Source: Bacteroidales bacterium
GTDB lineage: Bacteria > Bacteroidota > Bacteroidia > Bacteroidales > F082
Direction: 5' to 3'
NCBI GenBank assembly: GCA_017461665.1
Contig: JAFTXI010000005.1
Location: 1-42,688, forward strand
Length of the DNA stretch: 42,688 nucleotides
In this document: positions 7,960 to 16,710 of the stretch, piece by piece
Position numbering within the stretch: position 1 is the first letter of the stretch
How the letters are laid out: every line of letters begins with the position of its first letter
The notes under the pieces: model-generated
The model's input: only the letters and a program-made list of their open reading frames with translations
What the model was told of the DNA's origin: nothing
The model's database searches: none
Made by a program: the position numbers and the translations under genes

Positions 7960-10164
7960 ATGGTAAAAGTTGATGATAAAAGTTTGCACAAATTATTGAA
8001 AGACGTTTTTGGTTTTGAATCATTCAAAGGAAACCAGGAAGCTATCATAAAAAGTATCCTTTCTGGTAATAACACCTTTGTTTTACTGCCTACCGGTGGA
8101 GGCAAGTCTTTATGTTATCAGTTGCCTGCTTTGTTGTGTAAAGGCACTACCATAGTGGTGTCGCCTTTGATTGCCTTGATGAAGAATCAAGTCGATATGA
8201 TTCGTAACTTCGGTGCCGACACAGGTATCGCTCATGTTATGAACTCATCTTTGTCGAAAGCGGAACTGATGCAGGTGAAACAAGACTTAGTGAGCGGTAA
8301 GACGAAACTGCTTTATGTAGCACCTGAGTCTCTCACCAAAGAGGATACCGTGGAGTTCCTACGAAGCCTTAAGATCTCGTTCGTCGCTATCGACGAGGCT
8401 CATTGTATCTCTGAATGGGGTCACGACTTCCGCCCGGAATATCGTCGATTAAGACCTATCATCAATGCCATCAATCCGAAACTCCCGGTAATTGCTCTTA
8501 CCGCAACAGCAACGGTCAAGGTTCAGAAAGACATTTTGAAGAATCTCGAGATTACAGACGCCAAGATATTTAAGTCTTCTTTCGACAGAGCAAACCTTTA
8601 CTATGAGGTGCGTCCGAAAAACAAAGACGTTGTTAGAGAAATCATAAAATATATAAAGAGCAATCCGGGTAAGTCGGGCATCGTTTATTGTCTCAGCCGT
8701 AAGAAAGTAGAAGAACTCGCTGAAGTTCTCGTAGCTAACGGAATACGCGCGCTCCCTTATCACGCCGGTCTTGACAGCCAGACTCGTCGCGACAATCAGG
8801 ACAAGTTCCTTATGGAAGAGGTTGATATTATCGTGGCTACAATAGCCTTTGGTATGGGAATCGACAAACCGGACATTCGTTTCGTGATTCACCACGACAT
8901 ACCTAAGAGTCTCGAAGGTTATTATCAAGAGACAGGTAGAGCAGGACGCGACGGCGGCGAAGGCAAGTGCATCGCTTTCTACGACTACGAAGATATTCAT
9001 AAGTTGGAGAAATTTAATAAAGGCAAAGATGTCGCTGAACAAGAGATAGCCCGTGAACTCCTCAACGAGACAGTGACATACGCCGAGTCGTCGGTATGTC
9101 GCCATAAGTTATTGCTGCATTATTTCGGTGAGAACCATGAAAAAGAAAACTGCGGCTCCTGCGACAACTGCGTCAACCCTAAGATTAAGTTCGACGCCAA
9201 AGAAGATGTAAAACTCGTGATAGAAGCTATTGTTGAAACGAAACAGTTGTTCAAGACAAAACATATAGCAGAGTTCCTCACAGGTAAAATGACCGGTGAT
9301 ATCATCACAGCCAAACACGATACTTTGGAATTATTCGGTGCAGGCGACGACAACGACGAAAAATATTGGACCTCAATAATACGTCAGACCGTCGTTCATG
9401 GATTCCTGACAAAAGACATCGAAGAATATGGCGTGCTGAAAGTCACTAAGGAAGGTAAAGACTTCTTGAAGAAACCTCATCCGGTGATGATGGCTAAAGA
9501 CCATGACTACGACCACCCTGATGAAGACGAATTTGATGAAGAAAGAATAGCTTTCGGTAAGGACAGCGGAACAGACAAGACCTTGTTCGCAATGCTGAAA
9601 GACCTCCGTAAGACGATGGCTAAGAAAATGAATCTCCCTCCTTTTGTCATCTTCCAAGATCCTTCATTAGAGGATATGACGATACAATATCCTATCACGA
9701 TGGACGAACTCACACAGATCGTTGGTGTGGGACAGGGCAAGGCACAGAAATTCGGTCAACCTTTCTTAGACCTTATCAAGGAATATGTCGAAGAAAACGA
9801 GATTACTCGTCCTAACGATATGGTAATTAAGTCGTCTGTCAATAGGTCGGCACTCAAGATAAGTATTATTCAAAATATAGATAGAAAGATTCCGTTGGAA
9901 GACATCGCTCACTCCAAGAACATGGGATTTGATGAGCTTCTCACCGAGATAGAAAGCATAGTGGCAAGCGGAACACGTTTAGATATAAACTATTATATTG
10001 AAGATAATATCGACGAATATCATCAAGAAGATATTTTGGAATATTTCCGCGAAGCCGACTCCGACACTGTGGATGACGCGTTAGACGCTCTCGGCGTCAA
10101 CGAATATGAGGAGGAAGAAGTGCGCCTAATGCGAATTAAATTTTTCTCTGAAGTTGGAAACTAA
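7960..10164 (+). CDS. recQ: ATP-dependent DNA helicase RecQ
   Basis: A 3'-5' DNA helicase of recombination and fork repair. The 734 residues include Walker A TGGGKS at 45-50, DEAH at 145-148 followed by the RecQ-specific [16 protein letters not shown], helicase motifs V and VI ([28 protein letters not shown]), and the zinc-binding cysteines C380, C398, C401 and C404. An RQC winged-helix region and an HRDC-like segment (about 530-620, with the [20 protein letters not shown] helix-hairpin) follow. The extra C-terminal part (about 630-734) contains a helicase-associated helix-turn-helix and an acidic tail, which makes it longer than E. coli RecQ (about 609). The stop overlaps the start of the next lipoprotein gene. 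Confidence 0.95.
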   Translation: MVKVDDKSLHKLLKDVFGFESFKGNQEAIIKSILSGNNTFVLLPTGGGKSLCYQLPALLCKGTTIVVSPLIALMKNQVDMIRNFGADTGIAHVMNSSLSKAELMQVKQDLVSGKTKLLYVAPESLTKEDTVEFLRSLKISFVAIDEAHCISEWGHDFRPEYRRLRPIINAINPKLPVIALTATATVKVQKDILKNLEITDAKIFKSSFDRANLYYEVRPKNKDVVREIIKYIKSNPGKSGIVYCLSRKKVEELAEVLVANGIRALPYHAGLDSQTRRDNQDKFLMEEVDIIVATIAFGMGIDKPDIRFVIHHDIPKSLEGYYQETGRAGRDGGEGKCIAFYDYEDIHKLEKFNKGKDVAEQEIARELLNETVTYAESSVCRHKLLLHYFGENHEKENCGSCDNCVNPKIKFDAKEDVKLVIEAIVETKQLFKTKHIAEFLTGKMTGDIITAKHDTLELFGAGDDNDEKYWTSIIRQTVVHGFLTKDIEEYGVLKVTKEGKDFLKKPHPVMMAKDHDYDHPDEDEFDEERIAFGKDSGTDKTLFAMLKDLRKTMAKKMNLPPFVIFQDPSLEDMTIQYPITMDELTQIVGVGQGKAQKFGQPFLDLIKEYVEENEITRPNDMVIKSSVNRSALKISIIQNIDRKIPLEDIAHSKNMGFDELLTEIESIVASGTRLDINYYIEDNIDEYHQEDILEYFREADSDTVDDALDALGVNEYEEEEVRLMRIKFFSEVGN

Positions 10165-10501
10165 ACATTTAAAGATATTGATAATCTCGGTATTGTTACT
10201 TCTCATCTCTTGCAACGACAAGAAATCGGAAGCAACAGCACCGGCTTTTTTGTTGTCTGAATCCCAGATGGTGGAAGTAATGACCGACGTGCAGATAATA
10301 GAAAACGCCATCAACCATCGTAAGGGGAAAGGCTATCAAACAGCAAAACTAAAAACCAAAGGCTTCGATGCCATTTTCTCTCACTACGGTATCACCGATT
10401 CTATCTTCATGGAAAACTTGGACTACTACAACGACAATCCTGTCATGATGAAAAGAGTCATGGATTCGGTGAATGCAAACTTCAAGAGAATGCAGAAATA
10501 A
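10154..10501 (+). CDS. DUF4296 lipoprotein
   Basis: A 115-residue lipoprotein. The hydrophobic stretch ends in LLISC with C20 as the lipidation site. The rest ([25 protein letters not shown]...[19 protein letters not shown]...[14 protein letters not shown]) matches the Bacteroidota DUF4296 pattern as I remember it. No ATG lies in frame: a stop at 10127-10129 bounds the frame and the only well-placed start is TTG at 10154. That start overlaps the recQ stop by 11 bases, which suggests translational coupling. Function is unknown. Confidence 0.75.
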   Translation: METKHLKILIISVLLLLISCNDKKSEATAPAFLLSESQMVEVMTDVQIIENAINHRKGKGYQTAKLKTKGFDAIFSHYGITDSIFMENLDYYNDNPVMMKRVMDSVNANFKRMQK

Positions 10502-10513
10502 TTAGAAATTAAA

Positions 10514-10550
10514 AACGCGTTAAGTGCATCGTTTCTGCATTTAACGCGTT
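10514..10550 (-). terminator. Intrinsic terminator between convergent genes
   Basis: A 15-base stem (AACGCGTTAA plus GTGCA, answered by TGCATTTAACGCGTT, with one G-U pair) and a 7-base loop. On the minus strand the stem is followed by TTTTT, so it best serves osmC. The symmetric stem may also stop the recQ/DUF4296 transcript. Confidence 0.75.
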
Positions 10551-10573
10551 AAATCATAGTCTCGTAGACTCTA

Positions 10574-10963
10574 TTAGTTTGGGAAATTCATAGTTACGTT
10601 AATCTTACAGTCGCTACTCAATGTCTTCTTGACAGGACATGTCTCTGCCGATTTCTGGAGTAACATCTTTTCTTTGTCGGTGTAAATCTGAGTAAAATTC
10701 ACAATGATGTTGATTTCTCCTATTCTTCTCGGATTGTCAGCCATCACCTTGTCAACTTCTACGCTCATACCTTCGACGTTAATGCCTTTGCTTTCGGCAG
10801 TGAAAGCCATCATCGCCATCATGCAGGCTCCCAAAGAGGTGGCTGTCAAATCGACGGGAGAGAAACCGCCGCCATGACCTTTGACACTTATCTTAACACC
10901 CGACTCGTTGTGAACAAATTCACTGTTTAAATTACCTAAATATTTTCCTAAGATTGCTGTCAT
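10574..10963 (-). CDS. OsmC family protein
   Basis: OsmC/Ohr proteins are small cytoplasmic thiol peroxidases that detoxify organic hydroperoxides or remodel thiol compounds. The two conserved cysteines are present, C47 in TSLGACMMA and C109 in ETCPVKKTLS, along with the family segment GGGFSPVDLTATSLG. An upstream in-frame ATG at 11014 would add 17 residues, but a TATATTTG -7 box lies at 11017-11024, so transcription would begin downstream of that ATG. The ATG at 10963 is therefore taken as the start (129 residues). A strong terminator follows. It looks monocistronic. The exact substrate cannot be told from sequence. Confidence 0.88.
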   Translation of the reverse strand: MTAILGKYLGNLNSEFVHNESGVKISVKGHGGGFSPVDLTATSLGACMMAMMAFTAESKGINVEGMSVEVDKVMADNPRRIGEINIIVNFTQIYTDKEKMLLQKSAETCPVKKTLSSDCKINVTMNFPN

Positions 10964-11016
10964 AATAATTTGTTTTAAATTAATAATATAAAATTGTATA
11001 TGCTTATTTAGCATTA

Positions 11017-11024
11017 CAAATATA
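11017..11024 (-). promoter_or_regulatory. -7 element of the osmC promoter
   Basis: TATATTTG on the minus strand. The predicted start near 11010 leaves a leader of about 47 bases before the ATG at 10963 and rules out the ATG at 11014. Confidence 0.55.
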
Positions 11025-11097
11025 AGAAAAAAATGTTTTTCCTTCTTCTTAAAAATTAAAAAAAAATAGTATTTTTACACTCTGAAATATTAATATT

Positions 11098-11583
11098 ATG
11101 AAAAGATTTTTTACTCCTCTATGTTTTATAATCGTGGCTTTTATGACGTTGACTTTTGTATCATGTGGCGACGATTTCCCTGATGAAGGCTATTTCAAAA
11201 TTGGTAACACTCATTATAATATTAATGAGGCAAGTCTTCAAGACGTAGGCTACGACAGCGAAAGCGATTTGTATCAGTTGCGTCTTACGATGGACAACAC
11301 AAGTCATAACGATTTCCATTCTATCAACGTCATTTTTTATTCCGAAGTGAATACTTATCTACCAAGCGCTACATATACACCTTATTTGTACGACAACGAT
11401 TTCGAACATAAGTTCAAACGCGGAGCTTGGTTAGTCGGTGATCAAGAAGGCGGCGTGTTCCTCTCAGGAAATATCAAGGTCACCAAGTCGGATGAGAAAT
11501 ATATCATACATCTCAACTGCAAAGACACAAATAATAATGATGTCGTTGCTGAATATGAAGGAAAAATAAAAGTTAGAATCTGA
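11098..11583 (+). CDS. Small lipoprotein, paralogue of the 2713-3780 lipoprotein
   Basis: A 161-residue lipoprotein. The signal sequence ends in LTFVSC with C23 as the lipidation site. The mature region is one domain, from GYFKIGNTHYNINEAS to EYEGKIKVRI, and it parallels residues 33-165 of the lipoprotein 8 kb away, so this gene seems to encode that domain alone. A weak TATTTTTA motif about 25 bases before the ATG may be the promoter. The stop is followed directly by an 8-bp array. It is convergent with malQ. Function is unknown. Confidence 0.7.
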   Translation: MKRFFTPLCFIIVAFMTLTFVSCGDDFPDEGYFKIGNTHYNINEASLQDVGYDSESDLYQLRLTMDNTSHNDFHSINVIFYSEVNTYLPSATYTPYLYDNDFEHKFKRGAWLVGDQEGGVFLSGNIKVTKSDEKYIIHLNCKDTNNNDVVAEYEGKIKVRI

Positions 11584-11650
11584 GAATTTTAGAACTTTAG
11601 AATTTTAGAATTTTGGCGGTTATTAATGTAGGGACACATTGAATGTGTCC
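11584..11650. repeat. 8-bp array plus palindrome
   Basis: Four 8-bp units (GAATTTTA, GAACTTTA, GAATTTTA, GAATTTTG) start immediately after the lipoprotein stop (11584-11615). After 16 bases comes the palindrome GGACACATTGAATGTGTCC at 11632-11650, with perfect 9-base arms around one central base. malQ ends 10 bases further on. Confidence 0.8.
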
Positions 11651-11659
11651 GGTGGAGAT

Positions 11660-13702
11660 TCAGTTTCTTTCAGATTCTTTTATCATAGAATAAAGCATAT
11701 CGTTGAAGCCTTGTCTCTCGTTAAGGGATTCAAGGCTTTGATACATCTTATAACACCAATGATTGTCGGGATTTGCAGGCACATTAATTTGTTCTCGCTG
11801 CGTCTGGTCCCAACGATATTCTCCGTCCATCGCGATATAATCCTGTATCGGTAAAATAACCCACATCGAAGTAGAATCTAAATGCTGCCTGACAATTTCT
11901 CGACAAACGTAAGGCTCGGCAAAATATGGAGCTCCATCTTCATGTCCCAACATCTCCCTATAAAAACGATTCGTCATCATTCCGTCTTCTTCCCACCATC
12001 CTCTCAAAGTTGGGGTGTCGTGTGTAGAAGTGGTATCGACACTTAGATAACTATTATTCTTCGGATTGACAAAAGTCGCATTAGGATTTTTAGGCATACG
12101 CTGTACTTCCAAACTCAAGATGTCAAGTTGTTGCATCACCTCTGGGACACATCGCGGAACCATGCCGAGGTCCTCTCCACAAACCATCATATTGCTCGCA
12201 GCGATGAGCTGAGGCAGCTTCTTCATAGCTTCTTCTTTCCACAACTCCTCGTTGCGATGATAGAAATAGTCGTCATACAATCTGTTAATCCAATCTTTCT
12301 CTTCTTGCGAAAGCTCGTTGTAGGAATGTGTGAACTGCAATGCTATCCTCGGTCGGAAATGATTCTCATTCTTCTCGTCTTTCAAAAATAAAACTTCGGC
12401 GCACAAAGAGAGAAGTCCATTCTTAATTGTCTCTTCTTTCTCGGAAAGAGTGTCAATTTTTTTTAAGAAATAATCTGTTATCTTTCTCTGAGTGTCGAAC
12501 TCCGGTTTTAATTCAAAATAACTGAAAGACGTCTCGTTGAGATATTTATCTCTCACTTCCTCGGTCAAGGCGCCGAATATCTCATGAAGGAAATGTCCTC
12601 GGATATAAGGTTTCGTATATCTGTCTATCTTATAATTATCCAAGTCTAATTCCATGCTTCTATCGGGATTGAAATAACCCATCAAGCCTTGGGTGTTGCT
12701 GTAAGGAATCTCCCAGATGCGGAAGAATCCGAGTATATGGTCGATGCGGTATGCGTCGAAGTAGCGGCTCATCTGAGTGAGACGTTCTCTCCACCATTTA
12801 TAATTATCTTGCGCCATGACGCCCCAATTATATGTCGGGAAGCCCCAGTTCTGACCTTCGATGGCGAAGCTGTCGGGTGGCGCACCGGCTTGGGCGTCCA
12901 TGTTGAAAAGCTCGGGCGAGGTCCACGCCTCCACGCTGTGACGACCTATGCCAATTGGTATATCTCCCTTCAGAGCGATGCCTTTTCTGTGAAGATAATG
13001 AACTGCGTCTTTAAGTTGTTTGTCGAGATGATATTGCAGGAAATAATGAATCTCTATCTTCTCGCGAAACTCTTCCTTCCGACAAAGTCGTTCAATCTTC
13101 TCTTTGTCATAAACAGAATAATCTTCCCATTGGGAGAAGTCGCTTGTCTGATAATGAGAACAAAGGAAACAGAAGGCGGCGTAAGGTACAAGCCATTCTT
13201 CATTTTCTTTGAAGAAAGATATATAATCGAATCTGTTTTTCGTTTCGTGCCAAGTTTGTGAGAACAGTTTCTCGAAGAAGAGATTTTTGACTCTCATCAC
13301 TTCGGGATAATCGACAAAGTCCTTGGCGTTTAGGAGATGTCGCTGACTCTCGAAATACTCTTTGTCGTTCTCGTCGTAGAGCGTTCCCATCGACGACAGG
13401 TTAAGATATATGGGGTGTAGTGCCTTTGTCGATATTGCCTTATAAGGATATGAGTTACTCCACGAGTTGTCGGTTCGGGTGTCGTTGATGGGGAGAATCT
13501 GAATCATCTTCATTCCCACTTTATAACACCAGTCGGCGAGTTGTTTCAAGTCGTTAAACTCGCCGGTTCCGAAGTTGTTGTTACTTTTCAAAGAGAACAC
13601 CGGCACTGCCACGCCGGCTGCTTTCCATCTCTCGAAGACAAATGGCTTGTCGTTCGACAATACCTCGGTAAAAACCTTTGTGTTAAAAACGACTTGTTTC
13701 AT
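11660..13702 (-). CDS. malQ: 4-alpha-glucanotransferase (GH77 amylomaltase)
   Basis: MalQ transfers alpha-1,4-glucan segments between maltooligosaccharides during glycogen and maltodextrin turnover in the cytoplasm. The GH77 signatures are intact: the nucleophile D321 in DAYRIDHILGFFR, the acid/base E510 in CGEDLGMVP, the transition-state stabiliser D562 in STHDTPTLRGWW, and the GAPPDSFAIEGQNWGFPTYNW loop. At 680 residues the catalytic domain starts almost at once (about residue 25). The two N-terminal starch-binding modules carried by larger Bacteroidetes MalQ proteins of about 890 residues are absent. It follows adk by 30 bases on the same strand and may share the hpt-adk transcript. Confidence 0.92.
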   Translation of the reverse strand: MKQVVFNTKVFTEVLSNDKPFVFERWKAAGVAVPVFSLKSNNNFGTGEFNDLKQLADWCYKVGMKMIQILPINDTRTDNSWSNSYPYKAISTKALHPIYLNLSSMGTLYDENDKEYFESQRHLLNAKDFVDYPEVMRVKNLFFEKLFSQTWHETKNRFDYISFFKENEEWLVPYAAFCFLCSHYQTSDFSQWEDYSVYDKEKIERLCRKEEFREKIEIHYFLQYHLDKQLKDAVHYLHRKGIALKGDIPIGIGRHSVEAWTSPELFNMDAQAGAPPDSFAIEGQNWGFPTYNWGVMAQDNYKWWRERLTQMSRYFDAYRIDHILGFFRIWEIPYSNTQGLMGYFNPDRSMELDLDNYKIDRYTKPYIRGHFLHEIFGALTEEVRDKYLNETSFSYFELKPEFDTQRKITDYFLKKIDTLSEKEETIKNGLLSLCAEVLFLKDEKNENHFRPRIALQFTHSYNELSQEEKDWINRLYDDYFYHRNEELWKEEAMKKLPQLIAASNMMVCGEDLGMVPRCVPEVMQQLDILSLEVQRMPKNPNATFVNPKNNSYLSVDTTSTHDTPTLRGWWEEDGMMTNRFYREMLGHEDGAPYFAEPYVCREIVRQHLDSTSMWVILPIQDYIAMDGEYRWDQTQREQINVPANPDNHWCYKMYQSLESLNERQGFNDMLYSMIKESERN

Positions 13703-13732
13703 AAATTTTAATCCTTAATTAAAAACCAAAAC

Positions 13733-14305
13733 TCAGGTGATGCTGTCGATTATCTTACAGATGTTGTTGAAGATGTCTCCAATCTCGCCGATTCCATTAA
13801 CGTAGTGCAGTATGTTTTTGTTTTGGTAATAATCGAGGACGGGTTTAGTTTTGGTGTTATATTCTATGAATCTGTAATGTATCGATTCGATGTTATCGTC
13901 GTCGCGACCGCTTGTCTCTCCGCGTTTAAGCATTCTCTCGACGAGCATATCTTCCGGGACCTCTAAGCTGAGCACGCCGTCTAATTTCATGTCATATTTA
14001 TTAAAGAGTTCGTCGAGTATCTCGGCTTGTCGTGTCGTTCTTGGGAATCCGTCGAAGAGGAATCCTTTGGAGTCGCGATGGCTGACGATGAATTTCTCTA
14101 TGATGGAGGCGACGATTTCGTCGGAAGCGAGACCACCCTTGTTGATGATTTCTTTCACATGCATACCAATCTCAGTTCCGGCGGCCATCTCCTGACGCAA
14201 GACCTGACCAGTGGAGATATATGTGAGTCCGTAGCGTTCTTTAATGAAAGTCGATTGAGTTCCTTTGCCGGCACCCGGAGGTCCGAAAATTATTATGTTT
14301 AGCAT
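13733..14305 (-). CDS. adk: Adenylate kinase
   Basis: Interconverts ATP + AMP and 2 ADP. The P-loop GPPGAGKGTQ is at residues 8-17, with the AMP-binding segment STGQVLR, the DGFPRTTRQAE motif, and the LID region around RGETSGRDDD. At 190 residues it is the short-LID form with no zinc-finger cysteines, as expected for this phylum. It starts 23 bases downstream of hpt, so the two nucleotide-salvage genes form an operon, possibly extended to malQ. Confidence 0.95.
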   Translation of the reverse strand: MLNIIIFGPPGAGKGTQSTFIKERYGLTYISTGQVLRQEMAAGTEIGMHVKEIINKGGLASDEIVASIIEKFIVSHRDSKGFLFDGFPRTTRQAEILDELFNKYDMKLDGVLSLEVPEDMLVERMLKRGETSGRDDDNIESIHYRFIEYNTKTKPVLDYYQNKNILHYVNGIGEIGDIFNNICKIIDSIT

Positions 14306-14328
14306 CTTTAGTAAAATTAATGTTGTTG

Positions 14329-14865
14329 TTATTCAACGACTTTATATATGGAGGCGTAGTTTCTTCCGTGTTGGTTGTAGTCCAAGCCGTAGCCTACTAT
14401 GAACTCGTTGCCGATATTAAGTCCTATATAATCTATCTTATAATCGAATTTGAATGCGTTAGGTTTGAAGAGCATGGTAGCGACTTTCGCGCTCGACACC
14501 TTCATGGAGTTAAGTTTCTCTAAGAGGCATTTCATGGTGAATCCCGAGTCGATGATGTCTTCGACGATGACAACATCGCGACCTTCCAACGACGAGTTAA
14601 GTCCGATGAGTTCTTTCACCTCGCAAGTGCTTTGTGTTCCTTCGTAGGTAGAATATTTGACGAATGAAGTCTCACAGTCGATAGTCAGTTCTTTGAAAAG
14701 TTGTGAGGCAAACATGAATGCGCCATTGAGCATAACCAAAAACAGAGGGTTCTTGTCCTTGTATTCTTCGTTAATCTGATTCGCCATGTCTTTGATAACG
14801 GTCTCTATTTCTTCCTGAGGAATATAAAGTTTAAACTCTTTGTCAAGCACTTTTATAGTGTCCAT
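14329..14865 (-). CDS. hpt: Hypoxanthine phosphoribosyltransferase
   Basis: Salvages hypoxanthine (and usually guanine) to the nucleotide with PRPP. The PRPP-binding loop VVIVEDIIDSGFTM is present, with LMLNGAFMF-type and YSTYEGTQST segments that fit the type I PRTase core. The true start is the ATG at 14865 (178 residues). An in-frame TTG at 14907 forms the end of the TATATTTG promoter box, so it cannot be in the transcript. The gene is first in the hpt-adk(-malQ) run. Confidence 0.93.
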   Translation of the reverse strand: MDTIKVLDKEFKLYIPQEEIETVIKDMANQINEEYKDKNPLFLVMLNGAFMFASQLFKELTIDCETSFVKYSTYEGTQSTCEVKELIGLNSSLEGRDVVIVEDIIDSGFTMKCLLEKLNSMKVSSAKVATMLFKPNAFKFDYKIDYIGLNIGNEFIVGYGLDYNQHGRNYASIYKVVE

Positions 14866-14904
14866 ATCTATTTTTGTTGAATGATGAAAAATTTTTATCG
14901 AACG

Positions 14905-14912
14905 CAAATATA
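14905..14912 (-). promoter_or_regulatory. -7 element of the hpt-adk promoter
   Basis: TATATTTG on the minus strand with a predicted start near 14898 and a leader of about 33 bases. It decides the hpt start codon. Confidence 0.55.
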
Positions 14913-14990
14913 CGAATTAATCTATAACATTTAGAAAAAAGTAAATACTATTTTTGGAATCTCAAAAATTAAGAATCTCAGAAATTATTT

Positions 14991-15054
14991 TGAAGTTATG
15001 AAGTTTTGGAGTTCTGGAGTTCTGGAGTTTTGAAGTTCTGAAGTTTTGAACTTT
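14991..15054. repeat. Eight tandem 8-bp units upstream of the antiporter gene
   Basis: Eight contiguous octamers: TGAAGTTA, TGAAGTTT, TGGAGTTC (twice), TGGAGTTT, TGAAGTTC, TGAAGTTT and TGAACTTT. This is the longest clean array in the window. It lies 42 bases before the antiporter ATG, where a promoter would be expected, and contains the in-frame TTG at 15046 that should not be taken as the start. Confidence 0.85.
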
Positions 15055-15096
15055 TTCTATCTGTCGTTGTTTCTGTCAGAAAAAAATATAAAGCTT

Positions 15097-16554
15097 ATGG
15101 ATTCAAACAAAACAAAATCTATCGCTAAGCTAAGTGTCTTCACTATAGCTATCATGAACGTGACGGCGGTGGTGTCGTTGCGCGGACTTCCTGCCGAGGC
15201 TGAGTATGGACTGAGTTCGGCTTTCTACTATCTCTTCGCTGCCATAGTGTTTCTTATTCCTACGTCGTTAGTGGCAGCTGAGTTGGCTTCCATGTTCTCC
15301 AACAAAGAAGGCGGCGTCTTTCGTTGGGTGGGCGAGGCTTTCGGCAAACGTCTCGGCTTCCTCGCGATATGGCTGCAATGGTTTCAAAACACTATCTGGT
15401 ATCCGACGATACTCACCTTCGGAGCAGTGTCGTTGGCTTTCATAGGGATGAATCCTACCGCCGACATGGCGATGGCAGACAACAGGATATACACTCTCGT
15501 CGTCGTCCTCGTGATTTACTGGCTCGCTACTTTCATCGCCATGAAAGGCTTGGACTGGGTAGGAAAGATATCTAAGATTGGCGGCTTGATAGGAACGATC
15601 ATTCCCGCCGCTCTATTGATTCTGCTTGGAATATATTACGTCGCAACCGGCGGCAAGATACAGATGGACCTCAACGGAAGCTTCCTCCCCGACTTGGCTA
15701 AATTAGACAACCTTGTCCTTGCCTCGGGCATCTTCCTCTTCTATGCAGGTATGGAGATGACTGGTGTTCACGTCAAAGATATGGACAACCCGAGCAAGAG
15801 CTACCCGCGTGCTGTCTTCATCGGCGCCTTCATCACGGTGCTTATTTTCGTCCTCGGAACATATTCGCTCGGTTTCATCATACCTCAGGATAACATAAAC
15901 CTCACACAGAGTCTGCTCATCGGCTTCGACAACTATTTCAAATATATACATGCCTCATGGCTCTCACCTGTCATCGCGGTGGCTCTCGCGTTTGGAGTCC
16001 TTGCCGGCGTCCTTACATGGGTGTCGGGTCCTTCCAAAGGTCTGCTCGTAGTGGGTAAGGCTGGTTATCTGCCTCCTTTCTTCCAGAAGACCAACAAACT
16101 CGGTGTCCAAAGTAATATCTTGATAATACAAGGAGTCATCGTCACCATCTTAAGTCTCCTCTTCGTGGTGATGCCGTCGGTACAGAGTTTTTATCAGATA
16201 CTCTCGCAGATGACAGTCTTGCTTTATCTCATAATGTATCTCCTCATGTTCGCTGCTGCCATCTATCTACGCTACAGCATGAAAGACGCCGATCGTTCAT
16301 TCCGTATCGGTAAGAAAGGCAACTTCCTGATGTGGGTAATAGCAGGTCTCGGCTTCGCTGGTTCATTACTCGCTTTCGTCTTGAGTTTCATACCTCCAGG
16401 TCAGATCGCGACAGGAAGCAAAGCGGTATGGTTCGGCGTGATGTTCGGAGGCTGCATCGTCTTCGTCGCGATACCTTTTATAATATATGCTATGCGAAAA
16501 CCATCGTGGCAAGATAAGAACGCTCAGATACAGCCTTTCCATTGGGAGAAGTAA
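15097..16554 (+). CDS. APC-superfamily amino-acid antiporter, GadC-like
   Basis: A 485-residue inner-membrane protein with about 12 hydrophobic segments. The N-terminal IMNVTAVVSLRGLPAEAEYGLSS segment, FSNKEGGVFRWVGEAFG, and FYAGMEMTGVHVKDMDNPSKSYPRA are typical of the glutamate:GABA antiporter branch of the APC superfamily. The C-terminal hydrophilic plug is short. The ATG at 15097 was chosen; 17 extra residues from a TTG at 15046 would arise from the upstream octamer array. No glutamate decarboxylase or glutaminase gene lies nearby, so a role in acid resistance is plausible but unproven. An HdeD-like protein, also linked to acid stress in enterobacteria, is encoded at 21234. Confidence 0.85.
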   Translation: MDSNKTKSIAKLSVFTIAIMNVTAVVSLRGLPAEAEYGLSSAFYYLFAAIVFLIPTSLVAAELASMFSNKEGGVFRWVGEAFGKRLGFLAIWLQWFQNTIWYPTILTFGAVSLAFIGMNPTADMAMADNRIYTLVVVLVIYWLATFIAMKGLDWVGKISKIGGLIGTIIPAALLILLGIYYVATGGKIQMDLNGSFLPDLAKLDNLVLASGIFLFYAGMEMTGVHVKDMDNPSKSYPRAVFIGAFITVLIFVLGTYSLGFIIPQDNINLTQSLLIGFDNYFKYIHASWLSPVIAVALAFGVLAGVLTWVSGPSKGLLVVGKAGYLPPFFQKTNKLGVQSNILIIQGVIVTILSLLFVVMPSVQSFYQILSQMTVLLYLIMYLLMFAAAIYLRYSMKDADRSFRIGKKGNFLMWVIAGLGFAGSLLAFVLSFIPPGQIATGSKAVWFGVMFGGCIVFVAIPFIIYAMRKPSWQDKNAQIQPFHWEK

Positions 16555-16555
16555 A

Positions 16556-16678
16556 GTTTAAAGTTGAGAGTGTAGAGTTTAGAGTAGTTGTGAAGTTTAT
16601 AGTTGCCAAGTTTAAAATCACCAACTATAAACTTTCTAACTACTTTTAACTCTTAACTATAAACTATTAACTAAAATA
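16556..16678. repeat. Repeat-rich spacer with a 13-bp hairpin
   Basis: Degenerate 7-8 bp units related to AAAGTTTA/TAGAGTTT on the left and TAACTATAAAC-type units on the right. AAGTTTATAGTTG at 16593-16605 is perfectly inverted as CAACTATAAACTT at 16622-16634. The sequence fills the gap between the antiporter gene and the decayed gene. There is no strong U-tract, so terminator activity is uncertain. Confidence 0.6.
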
Positions 16679-16710
16679 ACTATCTTCGCGGCTATTATAA
16701 TTTCCATGCT

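Noticed and set aside
8449-9105. Leftward 218-codon frame inside recQ
   Set aside because: Antisense shadow of a strongly conserved helicase gene with no recognisable protein features.
10556-10578. Second hairpin AGTCT/AGACT just before osmC's stop
   Set aside because: Only a five-base stem and it overlaps the osmC 3' end; the nearby 15-base stem is a sufficient terminator.
12689-13261. Rightward 190-codon frame inside malQ
   Set aside because: Antisense shadow; malQ catalytic motifs are intact on the other strand through the same region.
11660-13702. MalQ considered truncated because the starch-binding modules are missing
   Set aside because: The catalytic domain is complete with its own ATG and short forms of the enzyme are normal, so it is a domain variant, not a broken gene.
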